Positions 32,336 through 46,450 of a stretch of DNA of 64,000 bases are shown here, piece after piece; position 1 is the first letter of the stretch; every line of letters starts with the position of its first letter. A program made the translations under genes and the position numbers. The notes under the pieces are model-generated. The model was not told the origin of the DNA. It did not search any database and saw only the letters and a list, made by a program, of their open reading frames with translations. The stretch lies in assembly GCA_023375675.1 (NCBI GenBank), contig JALQBC010000066.1, forward strand, positions 1-64,000, read 5' to 3'. This stretch comes from Cytospora piceicola (taxonomy: Eukaryota; Ascomycota; Sordariomycetes; Diaporthales; Cytosporaceae).

Positions 32336-35300
32336 AGAAAGTCGCGTAATAGTTATAGTTTATTTTAAGTTATAGCTAAAGTAGATTAGTTAAACTACTT
32401 TATAATAAAGAGTAAAAGGTATAGCAGATACTAAAAGGTAAGGTAATAAGAATATCCTTAGTTTAGTTTAATAACCTTACGATTATTTAAAACTTTTTAG
32501 ATATAGCTTTATCGCCCGATACGATTATATAATTACTTTTTAAATATAATAATATTAAGCCTTCGGTTACTTTTTTAATCGTTACTTAACCCGGAACTAG
32601 TATATCTTAATATATTAACTACGTTCCTTATAATATTTTAGACCTCCTATAACCTAGCCTTCGCCTCCGAAACCGCCTTATTAGTAACCTCTATATCCTG
32701 TTTTACTTAAGAGCTTTATAACTCGACGTTTACTAAGCCTTTTAAAATAGAATTAATAACCTTTATTAAATAACGCTTTTATTCCGTTACTTCGATATTA
32801 TATACCTCGATATATTCCTTATTCCGCTTAAGGATACAAGTCTTTTTATTTAATTACTTATCTTTAGCCTTAATACTACGCTCTTTTTCGAAGAGCCGAC
32901 CTTTATAGTTAACGATATTACGTTCTCTTTCGGCGATATAAGATTCGAGATTTTAAAGGCGTCGCTCCTTATCTGTAAGGTAAGAAGTAAGGTTATTAAA
33001 GCGTTACGCCTCGATATTAGACGGTATAATAGTATTTTTTATAAAGCTAGAAAACTTAAAGTAGCCGTTTTAGATAATCCGGATAAATTAAATAAGAATA
33101 TTAGAAGTATTATTTAAGTTCCGGCGTAAATAATCGCGAAAAGCTTAAGTTTTACTCGTTATATTATTAACGTCCTGTCGGCTTAAGGCTAATATCTAAG
33201 CTAGTCGGATTTACTTAGCTTAAAGTTCTATATAAAGGTTTTAATAAAGTAATAGTATTATTTTCCTTAATAAAATATTAGTATAAGATAAATACTTAAT
33301 AAATTAATACTAAGTAACTTATATAATTATAAAGGTAAAGCGGTTTTAATAGAACTAAACGTAGTAGATATTTATAAAGTTAGACTATAAACGTAATAGT
33401 AATAGTAAGTAAACGATTAGATTATATTACTTTAACTTTAAATAGTAAACTACTTTTATTCGGACTTTACGCGGACTAATTATAAAAAGTTACGTTAAGC
33501 TAATTTAATTTTAAAAAGATAAGAAGGGCTTATATTATTTAAATTTATTAGCCTTATACGTATAGTCTTTCGCTTATAATATATAATAATATTATCTCTC
33601 TTATTCGGTTTATATATAGACCGATCGTAAAAGGTACTTAAGTATCTCTTAATATATATAGTAGAGTAGGTAGGGTATAGGGTATAAGGCGGGGTAATCA
33701 GATAACAGGCCGTTTACTTTATAATACCCTTAACCTACGAATAAACGTTAGTTTTATTTTAAGATAGTATTATTCGATATCCTTAAACGAAGAGAATTAG
33801 ATAATTTATTTTAAAACGTACGAAATATCTGTTTTTATAATAAACGTAGTAATAACCTAGTAATAAACTTAAGCTTTCCGAAAAGTAGTAAATCTAATAG
33901 CCTTGTCTAATACCTTCGAATATAGTAAGCGCGCCGCTTTACTATTAGGTTATATATATAATAAAAGAGTTTAAAAATAAAGCTTATTACTATTAAGGTA
34001 ATATAGCTACTACTATAAGGCTTTTCGCCGTCGTAGTATAGTTATTAATCTCTTAGTTTTTAATAGCTATATCGTTATAATATTTTCGAGTAATAAGCTA
34101 AACCGGTCTTATACCTATAACTAACCTATATTACTATCGTGTTTTTACGATAATGTCCTTTTATACTAAAGGTGTAGACGAGCTGCCTTTTTACATTAAA
34201 GCGTTAAGTATTCGAGGTATTGTATAGAGCGTTAACAAGGTAGTCGTCGTATCTATCGTTAAAGTATTTACGTTTATTTTTTTATAATAGAAAAAGAGCG
34301 ACGTTTTTACTTTAAACTACAACTAAGACGTCTTATACTGTTATTATTAGCGTTTATATTAGCCTCGGCTTTAGTAGGAGTATAAGCCTTGTTTTTTTTA
34401 GCTTTTAAAGAAGTAAGAGCTTTATCCGATACGGTATTTATTAGTTTAAAACCTTAATCTTTATTAACGTTTATACTTTAAAAGCTAAAATTACTTTTTT
34501 AAAAAGTAACGATTAGCTAAAAGTTAAAAGGCTAATACTCTTTTAGCTATTAAACTTTTTTAACCTTCCGGATAACTTTATTATTATAAAGTATATCTTA
34601 GTCTTAAATACTTTAAATATCTCTGTCTTTACTTTTTTTATCTGCTATAAGAATAGTAGAAGGAAAAGGCGTAAGAAGTTCGGGCTAGCTATTTTTATTT
34701 TTACTTTCCTTATTATCTACTATAAAAGCGATAAAAGCTATTATAAGAACAGTAGAAAGAGTAGGCGTAAAAGGTACTTATTAAATAGTAACCTACCCCG
34801 GTTATAACGTACTAAAAAGGATAGCAGGCTACCGATAATATTAAGCCTCTTTTTAGTATATATAGTTAACGTAGGTATTATTAGTATAAGACTTAATCTA
34901 TAAACTATCTGCTTACTTTAAGTTAGTATAGTAGCTAACGAAAGGACTATTACCTTTTATATACTATCGATAAGAACTAAAGGCGTAGATACCTATAATT
35001 TATATAAATAAGGTAATAAGGTTTTCGACTTAACGACTACCCTGTTTATTACTTATACTTTATAAACGAGAGCGGACGTTTTATTATAAGTTACGAACGA
35101 CTGTGTTTATAATAAGCAGGTCGAGCTTTAATATTATTAGTAAGGAAAAGTAGAGGAGAGGGATATAACTATTATAGTAATAATTATAATAATACTTACT
35201 AATTACCCGATTCTGCGGTTTATCGGACGACGGTTACTTAAAAATCGTGTTATTAACTTTAAGTATATTCTTTTAGCTACGTTTTAAGTAAACTTTAAAA

Positions 35301-38300
35301 GAATCGGGGCTTCTAATATTATATTAATATCGTGCCGATTAAAGAGTGCGATAGGTAGACTTACGGTTTAGAAATATACTAAGCGTTACCCTTTAAGCCT
35401 ATATAGAGTTAGTATTAAAAGCGGAGAAAGTTATAATAAGTAAATAATTAATTTATAAACTTTTAGCTAATAGATATTAGAAATAATTAGATATACTTAC
35501 TATAAAAAAAGTAAATAAGTGTATTTAATACTGTTATAAAGTATTAGGTTAGTTAGTGTTTTTATTAAAACTAGTTAAAACTAAGGGTATAGGTATAGTA
35601 GGTATTAAGTAAACCGGTCGTATAATTAGTATAGCGTATTAATATAATAGTTACTTAAGTAATAACAGATATTTAAGGTTATTATATATATTATTTTATA
35701 GTAGATATCTAATATAGTACTAATATACTGTTTTCCTTTATCGGGTCGGTTACTTTTTATTATAAAAACTGTCTAATTCTAATTAATCTTCGTTTAAAAT
35801 ATTTCGTATAGTTATACTTTCTAAATTAAATATTATAAGTATTATAATTAAAGGTAAGTTAGTAATAATAAAATCTGTTTATTAGTCGTTACTAACTTAG
35901 CCTTTACTAATAGTTAATTAACCTTATACTTTACCTTTTACCCTTTCCCCTTTAGACCGCTCTTATATATATTATAATAGCCGCTTCTTTATTACCTTCG
36001 TTATAACCGACCGATATAAGTTATAAAATATAAGAACGACTTTAAACTCTTTTTTACTTATTTACTATTATATCCCTTTTCCTTTATTTTTTATACAGCC
36101 TTTCTTTAATCGTTAATATCTTATAAAGTATTAGAAAATAGTAACTAAAAAAGACTAAAATCGTTTAAAAGTAGTACTTAATTTTAGCTATAGTTACCGC
36201 TTTTATTAATAGAAGTGTTTAAGTATAAGGTAATATTACTTAGTAAAAAGTCGATTAATATCTATAATATAAAAGAACTTACTAGTTCTTTAACTTAATT
36301 TTAAAAAAGATTATAGCTCTTATAGAAGATAGTCTTTTAGGTATCGGCTATTATAAGCAGGCTTTTTATCGTTTTAATTATTATAGTAATATTATCGGTT
36401 ATTATAATAACCTTCTCGGATATTATAGTAAGCTCGTTCGATGTTTATTTTAAGTCTTTTTTAAGAACGTTACTATAAGTCGGACAAGCTAAGCTTATTT
36501 ATAGCCGTAGGTTATTATAAACGTTATTATCTTTACCGATATCCTTACTATAAGTAAAACTACTATTAAACTAGTTAATACGATCGGTCTCGAAGGTGTT
36601 AGTTTTTATAAAGCCTTATCTAAAAGTTTTTAGTTTAATACGTTTACGACTTAATATACCTATATCTATTAAAAGCGCCTATAGCGTATCCGGGCCGTCG
36701 TCTGCTATAACGTATAGGCTATCGGTAGTTTCGAGTTAGCTACTATTATCGTATATAGCTAAGTTACTAACTATAGATTTTAGAATCCTTTTTATTTATC
36801 TGCTTAAAAGGCGGAAGCTAAGTAAAATAGAAAAAAGAAGGCTATTCGGGAAAGAGGTCTTCGGCTTTAAGCTTAATAATAGCCGAAGGTTTATAAGTTT
36901 TAATTAATAAGTTCAACGTCTATTTATCGCCCGAATAAATAATAACTTTTTATAGTTTAAGTTACTTAAAATTATAATAAGCAGCTAAGATTAGCTATAT
37001 ATAACGTTTAAAGAAACGAGTATCGTATTTAGATAATAAGTAATAGGTAAAGTAAGTTAAGACTAAGAAAAATAAAGTAAAAGATACTTTCTGAAATAGC
37101 TATACTTATATTCTTATCTTAGCCTTTTATTAATAATTCCGTATAGTTATCGCTATACTTATTAAAACTATTAAGAGCTTTAAAAGTAGTATTATTTATA
37201 GTAAATATATAGAATATATACGTATCTGTATACTTAAGTAGCCCGTATTAAGTTTAAAAGGGATTAATATTATAGGTATTATACCTAATGTTTATAGTAT
37301 AGGTATCGGGTGTTTAAGTGCTTAAGTTAAATATATATATAGTATTTATACCTAATATTAGTTTAACTACTTGTTTTCTTTCTTGTTTTAACTAATTAAA
37401 CCTGCTACTACTATATTATACTTCGAGATATTTATAGTATATAATTCTAAATAAACTTTATAAAAGTAACGGCCTATAGCTTATATAAAGAGAAGAGGAG
37501 GTATAGTCGAGTGTTTTAAGCTTTAAACCTGATAAAAGGATAATATATTGCTAACTAATATATACTAAATTAAGAAAGAAACCTTAATAAGTAACGGTTT
37601 TTACTTTAAAGCGATATTTAAAAGTACTAAGGATTAGAAAGAATATTTACTAGCCTGTTATATTACGAGGATAGCCTGTTCGATAAATATTATTTATAGT
37701 CGATAAGGACGAGGCTAAAAGGAGTAGATACTTTTTATTATATAACGTTTAAATTTAAAGTAAAATAGTCGAAGGTTATTAAGAAACAGCCTGTTTATAA
37801 AGGGTATATAAAGGTAATTAACGATAAAAGATTATAGTAAGAGTATATAAGTATAATATATATAAGGTTTTAGGTATTACTTAATAGCTTTATATATATA
37901 AGGCTACTTATACTTACTAAAGGTACTACTACGGCTTTAATAAAACTAGTAATAAGTTAAATATAATATTTATATAGCTGCTTTTAACCGTGTTTATTAT
38001 TTAACGGTAGCTATTTTCGGGGTATTACGTTTTTATTACGTCGTTATAGTAGCTTTAACTGCTACCTTTACGCCCGGCGCTTTTATACTTAACGTTATCG
38101 GAAGCTTTATTATTATCGCTATTGTTACCGGGTACTGTTATATTAAAGCGCTTTATTTTATTAACTACTTTATTTATCGTTTTTTTAACCCGGTCTGTAT
38201 CTTTAATAATCTTAAAGAAGACGTCGAGCTAATTAAAGGCGGTTTACCGAGTATTTATAATGTATATCTTTATTATAAGCGCTCGTTTATTAATATTAGT

Positions 38301-41300
38301 TATATTTTAAAAGAAGACTTATATAGCTTTTTTAGTATTTTAGTTTCTTCTGTCGTTTATTAAAATAGCGGTAACGTCGGAATACTTAATATCGATAACT
38401 TCGATAAAGTCTACTAATAATTTTTAAGCTTATAACAGGTTCTTTTAAATAAAAGATACTAAGCTTTTAAAGTCTTTCTTACGCCTACGGGGCTTTAAAG
38501 GCTATATAAAGCTATATATAGCTATCTTCTCCGGTATATTAAAGACAGAACGGCTATAGGTAAAGTCCGGCGTAAAGTCGATAAAAGGTATATCTGTTAT
38601 ATCCGATATATATTAAAAGACGTATACGTTTATTTATTAGCCCGAGGAAAGAGTCGATATACTATTAAAGTTGTTCGGCGGTAAGAAGCTAAGGTTATTA
38701 AAAGGGTTTAAGGCGGACGACTTAAAGGCGTTAAATATAGTTATTGCTTAACAGGCGAGCAGGATAGCGGCGGTATTAGTAATATTAAACGTACTGTCTT
38801 ATTATAAGAAGTAGAAGAAAAAGTAAGAAAGGTTATTTTTAAAGGCTTAAACGGTTATTATAGAAAGGGCTACCGGCTATAGTCGTTTAATGATTTCGTA
38901 GATAATACTTTCGAGAATTTATACCTTTATAGTCTTCTCGTTAACTTATAGGCTGTATTAGTCTTAAGCGAGCGAGCGTATAGGCTTAAGGTTTAAGTTC
39001 GAAGCCTTTTTTACCTTTTTATACGCTATTTTAAAAAGCTTTTATAATATCTTTATATTATATATAGCGGCGTATAGTAGTAGCTTTTTTTTAGTTTATT
39101 TTTATAAGTCGGCGTCGGGCTTTAAAAGTAAACGGTTCTTATAGTACGATATTATATTAAAAGTACTTTAGTAGTTAATATAAGTTTTAGTTAAGGATTC
39201 GATATAGCTTTACCGGGAGAATATTTTAAAAGGTATATATCGAGATAAGTATAAGTACTAAAAAGGACGGTAAAGTATAGTTAAATTTAATAAAGCTTAT
39301 ATTAGTAAACGGTTTTTAATAGCTATAGTAGTTAAGATTTTAACTTTATACGCTTATTTAGTTTTTAGATAGTATATATTTAATCTCCGACTAAAAATAA
39401 AAAAATAAGAATATATAGAGTTAAAAATAAAGTATAGTAGAATATAAACTAAAAAGTCTTAGTAATAGTAAGGTTTAGCTATAAAATAATACTAGCGTAT
39501 TAAAAACTAGCGGGAAGATAAAATAAAAGTAAAAGGTAAAGTATTAGACTTATTAGTACGGATAGTTACGGTTTTAGTATATATATTTTACGTTTCCGAT
39601 AAGTCGGATATAGAATATCTCGGGTATACTAGAATTTAACTATACTATAAGTTTAAACAGAATAGGAGATAATTAGCCTATATTTAAAGATATAAGGTTA
39701 TTAAAGGCTTAATTAATCTTACTACTTAACAACCTTTTATATTTAATATATTATCGCTTTATTAAATAGTCTGTATATTTCGGTTATATAACAGAAGTAG
39801 CTAGTTTATTATTAATTTAACCTATAAGTAATACCTCGATTATAGTAATAATAGTTATTACTTATAAGCTTTAAACGAGAGTAATACCGTCGTTATCTTT
39901 AGCGTTTATAATAGCTTTAGTATAGAGAGGATAAGTGTTTTTATAACAGAAACTACGACGTATACTATAATATTAATATCCTTTATTTAAGCCGATCCGA
40001 TACTATTAATACCCTCGTTATATTAACGGTAAAGATAGTACCGAGACTACGATAAGTAATACGGCTTATAGCTTTAACGGGATATACCTTTAAGCCGGTA
40101 GTTTTATTAATAGCAGTTTTCTTAAGATTATTACTTACTTTATTCTTTTTTAAAAAAGTAATAGCGTATATAAAGTCTTTTTAAGCTTTAAATATTATCT
40201 TTTTAACTATAGCTCTTTTATTACTTAAGGTATAGGTTTTAAGTATTATTCTTTTAGCTATAGCCTTTTTACTATTTAAGGTATAGATTCTTTAGTCTTA
40301 GATCGACGTTATCTAATATATCCTTTACCTTATACTTTTTATTAAGCTAGTTATCCTCGGCCTTAACTTCGTTAATATTATCTTTAAGCTTATAACTAAG
40401 CTTACCTTTTTATAAAGTAGTAGTCTTTTTAGTAGTAGCCGGGACTAGCTTTTTCTTTATTACTCGCTTTATATTCTTTAAGAGAGTAACCGCGTATATA
40501 AATCCTATACTATTATAATAGAAAGATATTCTTTACTTCGTACTTTTTATCGGATAGTCGCCCGACGTTTATTTTTATTTTTCGTTTTATAACTAAGCTT
40601 ACTATAAGCAGTTTTAGCTTATTCGTTATACGTTAACGTTTAAATTTTAGAATTATTAATATAGAAGAAAATACGTATAGGTTAAGGTTTAATACTACTA
40701 TTATAAGTTTAAGGTTGTTTTTTATTTATTTAGCTGTAGTAGTAACGCAGCTAAAGCGTTAGACAGAAGGCTTATTAATATAGTCTACTACTTTATATTT
40801 ATAACTACTATTAGCTATAGAAATAGCGTTACTCTTAATAGACTTAAGAGTTTTTATAAGGGTCGATATACGTAAGGTAAAAAGCGAAAGGCGGCTACGC
40901 TTTTTAGTAGTAATAAGAGTAAACGCGTTGTCCTTTTTAATAAAACTTAAGCTAATAGTATTTACTCGGTTGTTTTCTTATATAATCTTATTTATAGTAC
41001 AACTTTATTAAGGTTATCGGTAGTACTATTCTATTCTTTTTCGTCGAAGCTATTATTTATACGGTTTATAGTATTAGTATCGTTAGCCTTAGCCTTAGTT
41101 TTAAAAGTCTTATATATAATAGTAGGGTTAAAGTTAAAAAGTTTTTTATTATCGACGTCGTTACTATTAAATATATTAGTTTTAATTTAAAGGATTAAAA
41201 CGTTATTAATAAAGTTGTTCTTATATAGCTAGTATTTATTTAAACTAGTTATATACGCTTCGAGAATACTATTAAATATATATTAAAAGAAAGGAAGAAT

Positions 41301-41429
41301 TAAATATAATAGTCGGTTTTATATTTTTTCGACGAAAAGTATTATATTTTAACTTTTTATTATACTACGTAGGAGAGTTCGGGAAAAGAGGTATATAATC
41401 TTTCGAAAGCTAAAAAAGCTAGGTTTACG

Positions 41430-41725
41430 AAATCTTTAGCAGACCGAGCCGGGTGTTAAGCTTAGGTAATAAGGGTAGCCGGTAGGCTAGGTTTATAGTA
41501 TTTCCGGTAGACCGAGCCGGGTGTTAGGCTTAAGTGATAGGGGTAGCCGGGCAGGCTAAGCTTACGGTATTTTTAGTAAACGATGCTTTCTTTAGGCCGG
41601 GTGTTAGGCCTAGGTGATAGAGGTAGCCGGGCAGGCTAGGTTTACGGTATTTCTAGCAGATAATGTTTTCTTTAAGCCGGGTATTAAGCTCGGGTAATAG
41701 GGTAGCCGGGCGAGGCGGCTATAAG
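41430..41725. repeat. 68-80-bp tandem repeat, GC-richer and less damaged
   Basis: Four units share AGCCGGGTGTTAGGCTTAGG, then GGTAGCCGGGCAGGCTAGG and TTTACGGTATTT. The first two are about 68 bp; later ones gain a short AATGTTTTCTTTA insert. Several TpG dinucleotides survive, so the damage is lighter than around it. Confidence 0.8.
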
Positions 41726-42674
41726 CGGCGGGCTCGGGTTTTCTAATGTTAGCTATAGTAGTTAGCTTAATGTAGATCTATAGTGATTATAGGTTAAGGA
41801 AGCTGTAGTTTTCGTTTTAAGTAATAGCCTGATATATACGCGAGATATAAAAAGTAGCCACGTCCGATTATAAGAATTAATCTTATAATGTTATTAATAC
41901 TATTAGATTAAGTAAGGTTTTAAAGGGCAGGGTACGATTACTTCGAGGCTTTTATTTAGTATAGTAATAAAAGCTTTTAAAGTAAGTTTAATATCTTTAG
42001 GGCGCTATACTTATTTTATTAAGTATCTTTAACTATAACGTTAACGTTAGCGTTTTCTGTTATAAATAATTAATATTAAGATAGTTTAAAAGAAGTAAGT
42101 AAGGTTTAAAAGGGGACGATTACTTCGAAGCTTTTATTTAATATTATAATTAGCGCTTTTAATACGAGTTAAACATTTTAAGGGATAAAATCTCTATATT
42201 TATTCCTTATACCTTTAAGACGATAGTTATATTATAGATAATCGATCTAACGGTTTAAAGGAAGAATTAGAGAATAAATATAATTAAAAAAGGAAAAATA
42301 AATATAAAGGGCAGGCTAAGCCTTTTAAAGTTTATATTACTCTTTTTAAGGCCGTTCCTTCTTATATTAATATTATAATATATACGGATAATAGGGAAAG
42401 GACGTTATTAAGCAGGTAGGCTTACTTATAGTAGCTTTTAGCTTATATACTACTTTTAGTCCGACCCGGTCGGACTATTACCGGATGTAGCGTTTATAGT
42501 ATTTCGTACGGATAATAGTTAATTTATAGTAGACGAACCGCTTTATATAATTCTCCTAACTTAGAGCTTTTAAATAATACTATTACGTAACGAAACTAAG
42601 ATATATTTATAGATTAAGGGTATAGTAAAGTAGGCTATTTAGCGCGTTTATTACCTATAGTCGTAATACTTACC

Positions 42675-42850
42675 GGGTATATTATATAAGGCTAGCTTTA
42701 TATATATACGGTACGTATATTAATCGGGGCTATCGAAGCCTTTTTTAATCGGTCCGGCCGGAGGGTATATTACGCGGGGCTAGCTTTATACGTGTACGGT
42801 GCGTATACTAATTAGGGCTATCGAAGCTTTTTTTAATCGGTTCGGCCGGA
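42675..42850. repeat. 88-bp direct repeat, two copies
   Basis: Copies start near 42676 and 42763 and share GGGTATATTA, GGCTAGCTTTATA, a palindromic TACGGT-CGTATA segment, GGCTATCGAAGC and TTTTTTAATCGGT-CGGCCGGAG. The CCGGCCGGA end is repeated once more at about 42850. Confidence 0.75.
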
Positions 42851-44353
42851 GTCCGGCCGGATAAAAGGTAAAAAGTTTTAAAGCTTTCGGCCTTAGTTAT
42901 AGTATAGTACTGTTTATAATCTTATACTACTTATAATAAATTTAGGTATAAAAAACCTTTATAAGGTATTATTTAAATACACGCCTTTACGTTATAGAAC
43001 CTTTACCTTTTTGCCTATATTAGCCTACCTATTCGTTTTTACCTTATAGGCCGCCTTAAGCGTTTACCTTAGTAGCGATATATACCTCCGCTTCGTCTAT
43101 ATTTAGTTTATATGCCTATCTGGCGTATTATACTATTTAACGATAGAATCTAGTATATAAGGCGCCTGTTTTATAGGTGTATCGAGATAAATCGCTATCT
43201 CTGTTACTAACGAATACTTTTAAACTAGACTTAAACCGGATTAGACTAGAAAACTAACTATTAACTACTAACTTAATAAGCTAATAAAACCGAGAAGCGA
43301 ACTAAAAACCTTACTCCGAGCCTTAACCTCTTCTTTATTAAACTTTAAACCTAAAATAAGAACTTCGAATAAAAACCTTCGAACCGAGAAAAATAAATTA
43401 AGATTTATAATATTAAAAGTAAGGGTTTTTTATAATTTACCTTTCGATTAAGAGTAAGGGTTTTCTATAATATACCTTTTAGCGTTAGTATACCGTTACT
43501 TAAATAATACTATAACTAGGCTTTCGGGTTTAAGGATTTAAAGCTCTTTTAAAACGGTATAGTATTTACGCTTATACTTAAGGTTACGTTTTTCTTTTTA
43601 CTATTTTTATCTTTTTTACCTATATACTTTTCGTAAGGTATATGTTATTTTATATATATACCGTACTTAGTACGATATTAATTTAATTAGTCGTATATAA
43701 CTATTAACGTTTTATAATAATCGTAGTAGGTAATTAAAATCGGCTATAGTAAGTAACAAACGTCTTTCTTATAAAAGTATAGTATAGCGTTTTTAATTAT
43801 ATAGCGCTTTATATTAGCTTTAACCGCGTTATTTAACGACCTCGATTTAGATATCGCTTTAGTCGCTTTTTCGATTCTCGTGAGTTTTATAAGCGTAACG
43901 ACGACCTTCGTTTTAAATAATAGATTCGTAAACCCGTTTATTAGTACTTTATATAGTTTTTTATCTAAAAGTAAGCTTCTTACCCGTTATAATTTAATCT
44001 TTACTAAATATATCCTATATAACGGCGTTATACTGCTCGTGCGTATATAAGCGTATAAGCGGTTAGTTAATCGGGTTAGTAGCTAAATTTACGATACCTT
44101 TAACCTATAGGGATAAATCGTATAAGGTATACGATTTTAGTATTATATAGTACGAGACGAGGTAACTTAAATAAATAAGGTTGATTATTATAAAGTGGCC
44201 GTTATTCCTACTTAATCTAAGCGAGATATACAGTTCCCGGCAGTATTTCGAACCGATAACCTTAATATTAACTACTTAAAGTTCGTTTATTAGGTCTTAG
44301 CTAGTCCGGCGTAGACCGATCGTAAAAGGTAATAGGCAGCCGATGAGGAAGGT

Positions 44354-44462
44354 CTTTAACTCTGACCCTGACCTTGACTTTAACCGTGACCTTAGCCTTA
44401 ACCTTAACCTTAACTTAGCCTTAACCTTGACTTTAACCTTAACCTTAACCTTGACCTTAACT
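44354..44462. repeat. Hexanucleotide array CCTTAA / CCTTGA
   Basis: About 18 hexamers of ACCTTA/ACCTTG/ACTTTA type run in tandem, including CTGACCCTGACC at the start. It resembles an interstitial telomere-like array, but the unit is CCTTAA, not the canonical fungal CCCTAA. Confidence 0.85.
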
Positions 44463-46199
44463 ACTTAAGTATAAAGGCTTACCTAAGCACCTGCGGCGCG
44501 TTAACCTACAACTTGCTAACCTATAACGCGTTAACTTATAACGCGATTTTTATAAACGATAATTACCTTCGCTTACTTTAATATTTCCTGTTATAAACTA
44601 TAATAAAGACTATTATAATTATACGATATAATATCGAGCAGGTAAGTCTTTATTTAAGGCGTCGAAAGAGACGTCTTATATATATAATACCTTAAGGCGT
44701 ATATCCGAGATATTTTAAGCGACTTTTATAATAAATGCTGCTATAATTAGATTAGTAAGCTTTCGAGACAGCCCTTTTTATCGATAACTTCCTTAAAATA
44801 AGACAGCCGCGAAGAATAAGGCTAGGGTATACTTTAAATACTAGGAAAAGAAAAGGTTATATATATTTATAAATACAGACGACCTATACGTAAAAGATTA
44901 ACTTAACGTTTATCGCTATATACTAGTAGTAAACCCGATAGTCTATTAATAGAAAGCGTACTGTTTAGATTAACACTTATAAAAGGCTTTAGTCGCGGTC
45001 TTTAATACTTAATAGAGCTAGTATAATATAGCTATTAGGTTATTAAAGTATATTATAGCGGCTATAAGCTTCTTTAAGGGATTCTATATATATTAAGTAA
45101 TACCTTCCTGTTATTATAAGAGATTTATAGTATTATTAGAAAAAGACAGGTAATCTCGTTATATATAGTATATACCTCTTCTCGAGCTATCCGATATCTA
45201 TATAGTATAATACCCTACTTATAGATAAGATATAATAAGAGTTTAATAAGTATAAGACTTTTAATAACGTATTAATAACTATAGCCGGTATAATAAACAC
45301 GGCTATAGAAAAGGTCGAAGTAATTAATAAGTTACTTAAAGTATACGCTAATCGGTATTTAAAGAGAAAACCTTACTAATAGATACCGTAAGCACTAATA
45401 CTATAGCAGACTATAAGTTAAAATCGTAAAGATAATAGATATTACTCGGCTTTAGTAGATTCGGATAGTAATTAAGTAAGTAGGTTATTACCGAAGGCTT
45501 TAACGGAAATAAAGAAAGTAAGTAAATAAGTAGATTAAAGCTAAAGGCCTTAACAGAAATTAAAAGATAACAAATACTTTACTTAATAATAGCTAAAGGA
45601 TTAATTTATCTACGCTTTACGCTATAAGACTAGTATTATATATTTCTTACAACTATTTTTATAGGTTAAAAGTATTATAAAAGTAAACGTAAAGTATAAC
45701 CCGGTTTATAAATCCTCTTTATTTCCTTTATCTTACCTGTTATTACTATCGTCTTATACGATATTAGCTTTAGCCTTTAAAACTAAATAAAAGCAATATA
45801 TTAGTATTATCGTTATCTTTATAAAGATATAAAGAGACTTATTAATAGACTTAACCGCCTCGATTATACGTTTTTAGTAGGAAGTATCGAGGTCGGTTTT
45901 AGTTAAAGCTACTTTTTTAATAGCTTTTCCGGCTTCAATATAAGTAGTAGCCTAGCTTTTTAGTATTTTACCTTTCCGAATAGTATTTATATTTAGGCCT
46001 TTTACCTTACTATTAAGGCCGAGTAAAAGGTTCTCCGGAAGCTGTTTTATATTAGTAAAGTTACGACTTTTCTATAGAAAAACTTACTTAAGCCTAACAG
46101 GCGTTAATAGGTAACTCGGCTAAAAGACTAAAAAAAAGGGCTAAGCTGTTTCTAGTATTAATATTAAAAAAGCCCGGCTATCCGGGCTGCTTATTAAAG

Positions 46200-46450
46200 G
46201 TGTTATCGAAGATATTAGTCTGCCTTTTATCTATAGCTATTCCGAAGGCGTTAGTCGGCCTTTTATTTATAAGCTTTTTAAAGGTAGTCGACTTACTATT
46301 TATAATTCCGAAGGTATTAGTCGGCTTTTTATTTATAAGAATTCTAAAGGTAGTCGACTCGCTATTTATAGTTATAAAGGTATTAGTCGAGTTGCTATTT
46401 ATAGGTACTTCGAAGGTGTTAGTCGAGTTATTATTTATAGTTTTTTTTAA
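46200..46450. repeat. 33-bp tandem repeat
   Basis: About seven units of 33 bp with AAGGTATTAGTCGRNTTNYTATTTATA. The 109-codon frame across it translates as an 11-residue hydrophobic repeat (KVLVELLFI type), an effect of the repeat rather than a protein. Confidence 0.8.
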
